From Donghicola sp036139795 (GTDB taxonomy: Bacteria; Pseudomonadota; Alphaproteobacteria; Rhodobacterales; Rhodobacteraceae): a stretch of 57,867 nucleotides of DNA. Position numbers and translations under genes: made by a program. The notes beneath the pieces were generated by a model that worked only from the letters and a program-made list of their open reading frames with translations, was not told the DNA's origin and searched no databases. The stretch's first letter is position 1; the number at the start of each line of letters is the position of its first letter. Location of the stretch: positions 1 to 57,867 of the forward strand of contig JAYZYX010000017.1 in the NCBI GenBank assembly GCA_036139795.1, given 5' to 3'. Positions 33,742 to 41,042 of this stretch are shown here, one piece after another.

Positions 33742-33758
33742 TCAATCAAGGCTTAACC
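33742..33758 (+). promoter_or_regulatory. Candidate CtrA-binding site between flgB and fliI
   Basis: TCAATCAAGGCTTAACC fits TTAA-N7-TTAAC with one mismatch (TCAA in the first half). It lies in the 87-base divergent region, 23 bases from the flgB start and 47 from the fliI start. Confidence 0.58.
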
Positions 33759-33805
33759 CTGATTCCTTTAGAAAGGGTTTGCGTAAACCTGTCGGAGGAA
33801 TTTTG

Positions 33806-35122
33806 ATGGCGTCTTCACCAATATCTTATTTAAATCAGAGTATTGCGAACGTTCGCACGGTCAAAAACGCTGGACGGGTGCAATCCCTGACCGGCTCGAT
33901 ACTGCGAATCGAAGGGCTTTCACATCTGGCAAAGCTGGGTGATTGCCTGCGACTTGAGGGGGAAAATGGCCGGTTTGAGGCTCAGGTCATCGCATTGGAC
34001 CCCGATGGCCTAACGGCTTTGCCCGAACGATCGGTGGCGGGTTGTCGGGTCGGGCAATATGTCCAGCACATCGGGCCAAGAATGATCGCACCTGATCTCA
34101 GCTGGCTTGGGCGTATTATTGATCCTTGGGGGCGGCCTCTGGATGGTATGCCTTTGGCGTCTGGCTGTGCGCCGCATCGTCTTTTCCGCTCGCCTCCTCC
34201 GGCAGCGACCCGGCGCGGTTTTGGGGATAGGTTGGCGACAGGGCTATCTATCTTTGACACCGCTTTGCCTTTGGTGCGCGGGCAAAGAATGGGCGTCTTT
34301 GCGGGGTCTGGTGTCGGGAAATCCACGTTGCTGGGGATGCTTGCCAAAGGTGTGCAAGCAGACGTGCGGGTTATCGCATTGATCGGAGAAAGGGGCCGAG
34401 AGTTGGGGGCATTCGTGCGTGATACCTTGAGCCCTGAGGCAATGTCGAAAAGCGTGGTAATTGCTGCGACTTCGGATCAGTCTCCTCTTCTGCGGGCTGA
34501 TTGTCTGCCAGCTGCGATGACGGTTGCGGAAATGTTTCGGGATGCAGGCCAGCAGGTTTTGGTCTTGGCAGATTCCATTACCCGCTTTGCCGAGGCTTAT
34601 CGCGAAGTCGCAATCGCCGCTGGCGAAGCGCCCGCCCTGCGGGGCTTTCCGGCCTCGATGACGCAAGCCCTGATGGGATTGGCAGAACGGGCCGGACCGG
34701 GCGCGGAAGGGCAGGCTGATATTACGGCCCTTTTCACTGTGCTGGTTGCTGGCTCTGACATGGAAGAGCCGATTGCCGATCTGGTGCGCGGGACATTGGA
34801 TGGCCATATCGTTCTGGATCGTGCCATTGCAGAGCGTGGTCGCTATCCAGCAATTGATCTTTTGCGGTCAGTCTCTCGTAGCTTGCCCGAGGCCGCAAAC
34901 GAGGCAGAGAACGCCCTAATTGCCGAAATGCGCAAGCATTTGGGTTTATATCGAAAAGCCGAACCTATGATCCGCGCAGGACTACATCAGAAGGGTGCAG
35001 ATCCAGCGCTTGATCGCGCGATTTCTTTGTGGCCTCAGTTGGATCAATTCCTGGCTGCACCGTCATGTGCTGGCCCCGATGACGCTTTCCTTCGCTTGCG
35101 TCAGATTTTGTCTTCCCGATAG
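33806..35122 (+). CDS. fliI: Flagellar export ATPase FliI
   Basis: Energises flagellar export by unfolding and releasing substrates from chaperones; related to F1-ATPase beta. The 438-residue protein has Walker A GSGVGKST at residues 167-174, Walker B VLVLAD with the following SITRFAEAYREVAIAAGE signature, and RGFPASM...LAERAGPG. ATG 33806 follows GGAGGA. It is a single-gene transcription unit, diverging from flgB and converging on the DUF1217 gene with one base between stop codons. Confidence 0.96.
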   Translation: MASSPISYLNQSIANVRTVKNAGRVQSLTGSILRIEGLSHLAKLGDCLRLEGENGRFEAQVIALDPDGLTALPERSVAGCRVGQYVQHIGPRMIAPDLSWLGRIIDPWGRPLDGMPLASGCAPHRLFRSPPPAATRRGFGDRLATGLSIFDTALPLVRGQRMGVFAGSGVGKSTLLGMLAKGVQADVRVIALIGERGRELGAFVRDTLSPEAMSKSVVIAATSDQSPLLRADCLPAAMTVAEMFRDAGQQVLVLADSITRFAEAYREVAIAAGEAPALRGFPASMTQALMGLAERAGPGAEGQADITALFTVLVAGSDMEEPIADLVRGTLDGHIVLDRAIAERGRYPAIDLLRSVSRSLPEAANEAENALIAEMRKHLGLYRKAEPMIRAGLHQKGADPALDRAISLWPQLDQFLAAPSCAGPDDAFLRLRQILSSR

Positions 35123-35123
35123 G

Positions 35124-35909
35124 TCATCCGGAAAGAAGGGCCAATGCCAGACTGCCTGAACTAAAAGAATCCGTCTGGTCGATGGAAGCGCGGAGCAGGT
35201 AGCGCTCAATTAGAGTTTCACGGTGTTCATCGACCGCGAGGTCGTCAATCGAAATGCCCATCTGCTGTTTCAACGTCTCTTCGAAAATCTCGACCTGTCG
35301 ATCAAGGTTGAGTTGGGCAATGCTGTCGGGCAATCCGAGCGCAGTCGTAAAGGTCACGCGTAAGGGATCGTTGCCGATGATATTCAGCCACTTTGTTTTG
35401 GATTTTTTGTCGGAATCCGCGACATCTGGCAATGTGCGTTCTGCGTTTAATGCAAGCCGGAGTGTCTCATCTTCTTCTCCGACGGCTACTTCGACCGAGA
35501 CGTTTTCAAAGCGCGCCAAAATTTCATCAGCGAAGACGCTAAGTTGTGTTCTTGGAGTCGTTCGGTCGCCAAATCCGAAGGCGGCCGAAAAATCTGTATA
35601 CCGCTGATCGGACAGCTTTCGTGCAAGGGCAGTCGAGCTGGTTGTTCCTTCTTCCAATATAGTTCTGACGAAGTATTTGTTGTCGATATCATCCGAAAGA
35701 CCAAAGGCGCCTAGTGCGACTTCGAGTAACTCGCGGTCTTGAACCAGTTGCGCTGCGGTCGTAATTGAACCGATCCGAGTTCGAAAGGCGTCGGCCAAGC
35801 GTTGATTGGTCGGGTCCGATGCTGCCAACGCTTTTTGTTGTGACATGGTTTTCTGCAGGAACTTGTAGCCCGCCAAACCATCAAGCGGAACGATTGCAGA
35901 GAAAGTCAT
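35124..35909 (-). CDS. DUF1217 family flagellar-cluster protein
   Basis: A 261-residue soluble, helix-rich protein starting FSAIVPLDGLAGYKFLQKTM, with a repeated theme (AFRTRIGSITTAAQLVQDRELLEVALGAFGL...). This matches DUF1217, a family found in alphaproteobacterial flagellar clusters next to flbT/flaF; its role is not firmly known to me. It overlaps flbT by four bases (ATGA) and ends the fliC-side operon. A role in flagellin or hook export control is only suggested by place. Confidence 0.8.
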   Translation of the reverse strand: MTFSAIVPLDGLAGYKFLQKTMSQQKALAASDPTNQRLADAFRTRIGSITTAAQLVQDRELLEVALGAFGLSDDIDNKYFVRTILEEGTTSSTALARKLSDQRYTDFSAAFGFGDRTTPRTQLSVFADEILARFENVSVEVAVGEEDETLRLALNAERTLPDVADSDKKSKTKWLNIIGNDPLRVTFTTALGLPDSIAQLNLDRQVEIFEETLKQQMGISIDDLAVDEHRETLIERYLLRASIDQTDSFSSGSLALALLSG

Positions 35910-36310
35910 TCACCTGTGTAGGCCAGCAGCCTATCCTCACGCGGTAAAAGTTCTCTCAAAGATTTCATGCAGTTATAGAATTTTCTCTGAATGGCGGCAT
36001 CTGTGGCGGCATTCAAAAGATGCCGACTGTCGTGATCGGTGAGCACTTGGCTAAGGCTTTCAATCCCGCGCAGCAGTTGATTGCGTCCCTGCGTTTCATC
36101 TGCGTCACCGGTCAGAAGAAGTTGTGCAATATAGCAGACTCTGCGGACAGGGGTCTGAGCCTCATCGGGGTGAATAGCATCACGAAGGCGCAACACATGG
36201 GCTCCGGGTGAGGTGATACATAGTTTTGCGCGGCGCTCACCGTTTTCAAGGATTGCGCCGTTTATCAACACACGCTCTTTGGGTTGGAGTTTTAGGACCA
36301 GACCGCTCAT
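35906..36310 (-). CDS. flbT: Flagellin post-transcriptional regulator FlbT
   Basis: A 134-residue protein with the FlbT pattern: LVLKLQPKERVLINGAILENGERRAKL near the start, DAIHPDEAQTPVRRVCYIAQLLLTGD in the middle and FYNCMKSLRELLPRED near the end. In Caulobacter FlbT binds the 5' leader of flagellin mRNA and promotes its decay until the hook is finished. It is coupled to flaF and to the DUF1217 gene by four-base overlaps. Confidence 0.95.
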   Translation of the reverse strand: MSGLVLKLQPKERVLINGAILENGERRAKLCITSPGAHVLRLRDAIHPDEAQTPVRRVCYIAQLLLTGDADETQGRNQLLRGIESLSQVLTDHDSRHLLNAATDAAIQRKFYNCMKSLRELLPREDRLLAYTGE

Positions 36311-36675
36311 TTGGCACCCTCTCCACGTAGTCCTTTCATGACAGATGTATTCACTTCAATAAGTGAAGCAATCCGTTCGTGATCCTTGAGGGCCTTGCTG
36401 CTTTGGCCAAGGCTGAATGCTGCAAGAGACAACAGTCCTGCTTTCAAGCTTTCGCCCATCTTATTCCCGTCGCTGGCAAGGTCTGTCGCCAAAATGGTCC
36501 AGAGTCGTCGGTTGTCGTGCAGAGCTGAAGCTGTCGTTGCACGGTCTTGATCAGGGTTGTCTGCGGCAAAACGCAAGCGTTGGGTTACTTTTGCAAATAT
36601 CTGATATTCTGTCGTTTTTGGTGTTTGTACACCGTGATTACTATTTCCGTACGGAGTTTTCTTTTGTGGGAACAA
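36307..36675 (-). CDS. flaF: Flagellin synthesis regulator FlaF
   Basis: A 122-residue protein with the FlaF signature TPKTTEYQIFAKVTQRL and NRRLWTILATDLASDGN, LKAGLLSLAAFSL. In alphaproteobacteria FlaF promotes flagellin translation or secretion and opposes FlbT. The start appears to be TTG 36675, eight bases after AGGAG; no ATG is available that keeps the conserved N-terminal half. It follows fliC across a strong hairpin. Confidence 0.92.
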   Translation of the reverse strand: MFPQKKTPYGNSNHGVQTPKTTEYQIFAKVTQRLRFAADNPDQDRATTASALHDNRRLWTILATDLASDGNKMGESLKAGLLSLAAFSLGQSSKALKDHERIASLIEVNTSVMKGLRGEGAK

Positions 36676-36716
36676 TGGGGTCGGCTCCTAAATTCGGGCG
36701 CGTCAGAATAGTAGGT

Positions 36717-36742
36717 CATGCCGGGGAGTAGTCCCCGGCATG
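36717..36742 (-). terminator. Strong hairpin after fliC
   Basis: CATGCCGGGG (36717-36726) and CCCCGGCATG (36733-36742) form a perfect 10-pair stem with a 6-base loop, starting nine bases after the fliC stop. On the fliC strand there is no T tract after it; the T run lies on the other side. It may stabilise the fliC mRNA 3' end or limit read-through into flaF-flbT. Confidence 0.7.
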
Positions 36743-36751
36743 ATTTTTAAC

Positions 36752-38098
36752 TTAGCGGAACAACGACATCAGCGACGAGGGTGCCGAGTTGGCAATCGAC
36801 AGGGCCTGAACGCCAAGTTGCTGCTGGGTTTGCAGCGCCTTGAGGCGGGCAGAGGCCTCTTCCATATCGGCGTCGACCAGCGAGCCGATACCGGTGTTGA
36901 AGCTATCGACCATCTTAGAGGTGAAGTCGCTCTGGATTTCGAGGCGCTTTTCAGTGGTACCAAGCTGGGCCTGAGCATCGACTGCAGTCTGGATATAGTT
37001 TTCAATCTGCCCCAATGCCGAAGCAGCGCCCGATGCAGTCGAAACGTCCATGTTATCCAGACCGGCAAGGCCACCGCTGGCGCGGGTGATCTGGAAGAAG
37101 CCGTTCACGGTTTCTTCGGTGTTGTTCTGCAGCGTGATCGCGCCAGTTGTGTTGTTGGTATCAAGGGTGAACGACGATTTGTCCAAACCGGCATCAATCA
37201 GGCTGCTGCGCAGGCCTGCTGCAATGTCTTCGGTCCGGTCGCCCGCGCCGATTGTGTAGGTTGCCTCGGTGTTGCCCAAGGTGATCGAGACCTTGTCACC
37301 GGCGACTAGACCATTGCTTGCAGTACCTGCAGTCAGATCAACGTCTTGCTGGCTGAGCGCTGCGCCACCAGTAGCAGGGGCGCCAGAGGCATCCAGCATG
37401 TTAAAGCCGCCGAGCACAAACTCCGAGCTCGCGCCGGCGCTGCTTTGGTCCAGACCAAAGCCGTTCGCACCCGTGATACCCGAGATCGCTGCAGCCGTCA
37501 GGCCTTGGTCAGCCGTCGCGAAGGCTGCGCCGCCGGTGGTTGTGGTGGCCGCTGCGCTAAGGTCGGTGCCGCTTTTGGTCGAGAGGTTGGTCAGGGTCGG
37601 GTCAAAGCTGATGTTGCCCGTCTTGACCGAACCGTCGGCGCCACGGTTCAGCGATGCCAGAACGCTGAAACCGCCAGTTCCGTCTTTGCTGCCGTCCAGC
37701 AGGTTCAGGCCGTTGAACTGGGCCGAGTCGACGATGCCGGTGATCTGCTCGACCAGCGATTGGACTTCGGTATTCAGCTTGTTGCGGTCAACGTTGTCTT
37801 CGTTGGCCGAGACAATCTTGGTTTTCACTTCATTCAGCAGTTCACCGATTTCTTCTGCAGCCGAAGAGGCGACAGCGACGGTCGATTGGCCAAGCGACAG
37901 CGATTCCGAGACGGCTTCAAAACCTGCCACGTCTGCTTCCATCACTTTCGAAATAGCGAAGACCGAGGCGTTGTCTTTTGCGGAGGCAACCGATTTGCCG
38001 GTCGCGATCTCGCTTTGCACGCTGGACAGGTCGCTGTTGATGGATTTCAGTGTCTGCAGGGCTACGGTTGCGCTGGTGTTGGTCAGGATACTGGACAT
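36752..38098 (-). CDS. fliC: Flagellin
   Basis: Filament subunit, 448 residues. Conserved N-terminal helices (SSILTNTSATVALQTLKSINSDLSSVQSEIATGKSVASAKDNAS) and C-terminal helices (LEIQSDFTSKMVDSFNTGIGSLVDADMEEASARLKALQTQQQLGVQALSIANSAPSSLMSLFR) flank a variable, Gly/Ala/Thr-rich surface domain that also includes a hook-IN type stretch. It is the only flagellin in the window. A well-formed leader with two hairpins and the adjacent flaF-flbT pair point to post-transcriptional control. The upstream in-frame extension was rejected in favour of ATG 38098. Confidence 0.97.
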   Translation of the reverse strand: MSSILTNTSATVALQTLKSINSDLSSVQSEIATGKSVASAKDNASVFAISKVMEADVAGFEAVSESLSLGQSTVAVASSAAEEIGELLNEVKTKIVSANEDNVDRNKLNTEVQSLVEQITGIVDSAQFNGLNLLDGSKDGTGGFSVLASLNRGADGSVKTGNISFDPTLTNLSTKSGTDLSAAATTTTGGAAFATADQGLTAAAISGITGANGFGLDQSSAGASSEFVLGGFNMLDASGAPATGGAALSQQDVDLTAGTASNGLVAGDKVSITLGNTEATYTIGAGDRTEDIAAGLRSSLIDAGLDKSSFTLDTNNTTGAITLQNNTEETVNGFFQITRASGGLAGLDNMDVSTASGAASALGQIENYIQTAVDAQAQLGTTEKRLEIQSDFTSKMVDSFNTGIGSLVDADMEEASARLKALQTQQQLGVQALSIANSAPSSLMSLFR

Positions 38099-38158
38099 CG
38101 TTCTTTCCTTAAGCTTCGGCATGATCTGCCGGGTATCGTGGTGGCTTGGGGCCAGGAC

Positions 38159-38191
38159 ATGTCATTCTGACATCGCCAGCATTGGGCTGGC
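38159..38191 (-). promoter_or_regulatory. Two adjacent stem-loops in the fliC leader
   Basis: ATGTCA (38159-38164) pairs with TGACAT (38168-38173) around a 3-base loop, and GCCAGC (38175-38180) pairs with GCTGGC (38186-38191) around 5 bases. They lie 60-95 bases before the fliC start, inside the likely untranslated leader, and are candidates for FlbT-dependent control. I found no clear sigma-28 or sigma-54 promoter in 38099-38280. Confidence 0.5.
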
Positions 38192-38280
38192 TCATCTCAG
38201 CGGATGTGAGGTTAGTTTTGCGACGGAAGGTCTAATAAGTCGTGAAGACCAAACGCCTTTTCATTCAGATTTGATACAAG

Positions 38281-38589
38281 TCACGCCTTTTGGCTGAGGC
38301 TTGGATGCGATACCTCCATCGAAAGACGCTTACCCTTCGGTCCATAGTGACCCGCCCGAGTTTGCGGATTCGCCAAGGCTTTTACGGTGTCTCTGGCCTG
38401 TTTCAGTCCGTCTTGCGCGGCTCGCAGCAGGGACATGGCGCGTTGTGCCTCGATTTGAACGGCGGGCTTTTCACGGGCCGAAAGCGGCGTCTTCGTCAGT
38501 TGTTCAAGAGTTGTCGCGAGTTGCGAAGACGGGATTTCCCCGCGCAACAGCAAGCCGTTCAGGTGGCGCAGATGTTTGGCGGCGCTCAT
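38281..38589 (-). CDS. Probable FlgN-like flagellar chaperone
   Basis: A 102-residue helical, basic protein. The second half, SLLRAAQDGLKQARDTVKAL followed by AGHYGPKGKRLSM, resembles the C-terminal part of FlgN proteins, which carry FlgK and FlgL to the export gate. No other flgN is visible in the window. It overlaps the flgJ-like gene by four bases. The name is a moderate-confidence inference from pattern and place. Confidence 0.6.
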   Translation of the reverse strand: MSAAKHLRHLNGLLLRGEIPSSQLATTLEQLTKTPLSAREKPAVQIEAQRAMSLLRAAQDGLKQARDTVKALANPQTRAGHYGPKGKRLSMEVSHPSLSQKA

Positions 38590-38855
38590 TTCACATTCTC
38601 CATTTTCAGCAGGGCCGCTTCTAGCTGTCGCGCAAGGCCGAATCCCCCTGCGTTGACCAGTGCTCGCGCCCGTGTTTCCAGAAGGAAGGATGAAAACTGT
38701 GCCTCGCCGGCGCCGCCGCCGAACGTTTCCTGAGGTTTGTCGAAGCCCGCGGCCTTAAGCATTTGTGTCGCAAAGGTGACTTCAAGCTCCTTTGCGGCCG
38801 TTTTGATTCTGTCTGAGGGTGTGATTGCGGTGGGCGGCAGTGTGCTGGGGATCAT
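38586..38855 (-). CDS. flgJ: FlgJ N-terminal (rod-binding) domain protein
   Basis: An 89-residue protein consisting only of the rod-binding domain: AKELEVTFATQMLKAAGF, then FGGGAGEAQFSSFLLETRARALVNAGGFGLARQLEAAL. It lacks the muramidase domain of enterobacterial FlgJ, as is normal in alphaproteobacteria, and so should act as a rod cap or scaffold. ATG 38855 follows CAGGAG. It diverges from fliK. Confidence 0.87.
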   Translation of the reverse strand: MIPSTLPPTAITPSDRIKTAAKELEVTFATQMLKAAGFDKPQETFGGGAGEAQFSSFLLETRARALVNAGGFGLARQLEAALLKMENVK

Positions 38856-38955
38856 GAGAAACTCCTGTTCTGATACCGCCCAGTTTCTCTGCTCGCGGTA
38901 AACAATCAGTAATTTTGCGCAGGTATTTCTGGTGAGGTTCAATTTCAGGTGCCTC

Positions 38956-40386
38956 ATGAACCTTCATTTGTTGACAGCTTTGTTCCAGACACGCGCGCTG
39001 CCGGAAAATGCCGGTAGCGAAGCGCGCACGGATGTACGATTTTCTGAGTTTTTTCAGGTCACTACGGGCGAATTCTCTGAGATGGATGTAGAGATTTCCG
39101 ATCAAATCTCTCCAGTCGTAGCGGAGAGCGAAATCGAAGTTTCATTCGATTCGGAAGAGGCGGAGTTTGAAGAAATCCTTCTTGAGGCAGGGATGCTTGA
39201 AAAGCGTATGGGGCTGGTTGAGGATGTGCCGTCGCAAGAGGATTTGCCAGACGCGCAAACCCCACCTGATCATCATGAATCTCAGGATTTGATTCTACAG
39301 AACGGTGCGGGACAAGAGGGGCGTGTTCTGCCTGACGTGTCTGATCTTGTGGAAACGCTTGAGGCGGAAGAGGGGCACCAAGAGGCATTGGCCGAAGTGC
39401 CTCTCAGCGGTGTTGACGCGACAGGTTCTGATGCGGTGCAACAACCTTCTGCGCCAATTAGTGCTGCGCAGTTTTTGGCTCAACCAGAGCCGACAGGTGT
39501 TTCTACGGTGGTAGAGCCACAGGCTCCCCCTTTGTCGGTGCGCGCTTCAGATGTGCTTCGCGCACAATCCAATTCAGAGACTGAAGTTGCGAATTCGGGG
39601 GCCGATGGTCCTGCAGTGGGTCTAAGAAAGTTCATTCCCGAAGCGGGGTTGGAGAAGACTACGTCTCCTCCTGAAAGGACGAATCCTCGCACATCAGAGC
39701 GGGTGGCTAATACGCATCCAGTGACGGGCACATCGCCTGAGGCGCTGGGTTCCGGGACCATAAATGCGCCTAAAGCCACCGTAGAGTCTAGCGAATGCTC
39801 AGGTGCAGTTGATCAAAAGGCGCTTAGCCCTGAGCATGCGGAACAGGTAATCCGAACCTCCATGACAGAGGCGCTCATGACAGAGGTGTCTTCTGCTCAG
39901 TCACCCACTTTGATTCGCACCGAAGTACGGGTCGCTGATCCGGTCCTGATGCGTGTTCCAGAGGCTGCAGCCGAGCAAAAGTTGTTCATAAGTGAGGTCG
40001 CAGATCACTTGGGGGCTCGGGTCGTTCAGCATCCCGAAGGTGTTGTGGAGTTGGAATTAGAGCCTGCTGATCTTGGACGGTTAAAGATGACCTTCCAGAA
40101 AGAGGACGGAATGACGACAGTCGTCGTCGAGGTCGACAAACGAGAAACGCTGGATCTGATGCGTCGCCACGCGGAACAGTTCGTGGCCGATTTGAAATCG
40201 GACACGCAAGGCGATGTGCGTCTGAAGTTCGAAATGTCAGGTCAGGCACAGAATCAAGGCCGCGGGCAGGGCCAGCCGTATGCTCGCCCGCATGAGAACG
40301 CGGCCAGTTTAGATGAAAACCAGCAAGATCCCGCGCCATCCAGAAGAATTCTCTCTTCCGGTTCGCGGACAGATATCAGGGTATAA
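38956..40386 (+). CDS. fliK: Flagellar hook-length control protein FliK
   Basis: A 476-residue protein with a long acidic, low-complexity N-terminal part and a compact C-terminal FliK domain (about 350-440): GARVVQHPEGVVELELEPADLGRLKMTF, VVVEVDKRETLDLMRRHAEQFVADL. It measures the hook and triggers the FlhB substrate switch. Starts at GTG 38932 or ATG 38956; the ATG is preferred. The disordered tail (GQAQNQGRGQGQPY...) is typical. It is followed after 2 bases by flgD, the normal pairing. Confidence 0.9.
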   Translation: MNLHLLTALFQTRALPENAGSEARTDVRFSEFFQVTTGEFSEMDVEISDQISPVVAESEIEVSFDSEEAEFEEILLEAGMLEKRMGLVEDVPSQEDLPDAQTPPDHHESQDLILQNGAGQEGRVLPDVSDLVETLEAEEGHQEALAEVPLSGVDATGSDAVQQPSAPISAAQFLAQPEPTGVSTVVEPQAPPLSVRASDVLRAQSNSETEVANSGADGPAVGLRKFIPEAGLEKTTSPPERTNPRTSERVANTHPVTGTSPEALGSGTINAPKATVESSECSGAVDQKALSPEHAEQVIRTSMTEALMTEVSSAQSPTLIRTEVRVADPVLMRVPEAAAEQKLFISEVADHLGARVVQHPEGVVELELEPADLGRLKMTFQKEDGMTTVVVEVDKRETLDLMRRHAEQFVADLKSDTQGDVRLKFEMSGQAQNQGRGQGQPYARPHENAASLDENQQDPAPSRRILSSGSRTDIRV

Positions 40387-40388
40387 AA

Positions 40389-41042
40389 ATGGAAGTTAGT
40401 GCAGTTTCAGGCGCGCTGGCCAGTCAGGCCAACCAGACAAGTCAGACTCAATCATCGGCGGTGAGTTCTGATTTTGAAACGTTTCTTCAGATGCTGACTG
40501 TTCAGATGCAGAATCAGGATCCGCTCAATCCCGTCGAGTCTACGGATTTCGCGGTTCAGTTGGCGACTTTTTCCAGTGTCGAGCAACAAGTGCTGACCAA
40601 CCAGCATCTGACCAGTCTGGCCAGCAGCCTTGGGGTGTCAGGGCTAGGCGATCAGGCCGCTTTGATTGGCCGAGAGGTTTTGTCACCATCGGCCGTTCAA
40701 TTCGATGGTGATCCGCTTGCGGTTAAGCTTGATTTGCCCATCGGTGCGGATCGGCATGAACTGGTCATTTATGATGAATCCCAGGCAGAGGTGAACCGCA
40801 TCACTGTGCCCGAAAGTGAGACCGAGCTGAATTGGTACGGGTCCACTGCACAAGGCGGGATTGCGCCAGATGGCGCGTATTCCTTCAGCCTTGAAAGCTT
40901 TTCCGGTGAAACGATGACGGATCGTTCAGACGTGTCGGTCTGGGGAAAGGTGGCAGAGGTTCGACTGGATGGTCAGTCGAACCAGCTTTTGTTGGCGGGT
41001 GGAGCCATGTTGGACGCCACAGCTGTTGAGGCCGTGCGTTAG
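40389..41042 (+). CDS. flgD: Flagellar hook assembly protein FlgD
   Basis: Hook cap scaffold that guides FlgE polymerisation. The 217-residue protein starts with the diagnostic FETFLQMLTVQMQNQDPLNPVESTDFAVQLATFSSVEQQV and continues with a Tudor/fibronectin-like part (IAPDGAYSFSLESF). It ends the flagellar cluster, overlapping the convergent ubiB gene by four bases. Confidence 0.96.
   Translation: MEVSAVSGALASQANQTSQTQSSAVSSDFETFLQMLTVQMQNQDPLNPVESTDFAVQLATFSSVEQQVLTNQHLTSLASSLGVSGLGDQAALIGREVLSPSAVQFDGDPLAVKLDLPIGADRHELVIYDESQAEVNRITVPESETELNWYGSTAQGGIAPDGAYSFSLESFSGETMTDRSDVSVWGKVAEVRLDGQSNQLLLAGGAMLDATAVEAVR

Noticed and set aside
38099..38280. Sigma-28 or sigma-54 promoter of fliC
   Set aside because: No TAAA-N15-GCCGATAA or TGGCAC-N5-TTGC match could be found with acceptable spacing.
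38896..38914. CtrA site between flgJ and fliK
   Set aside because: GTAAACAATCAGTAAT has two mismatches to TTAA-N7-TTAA and was judged too weak.
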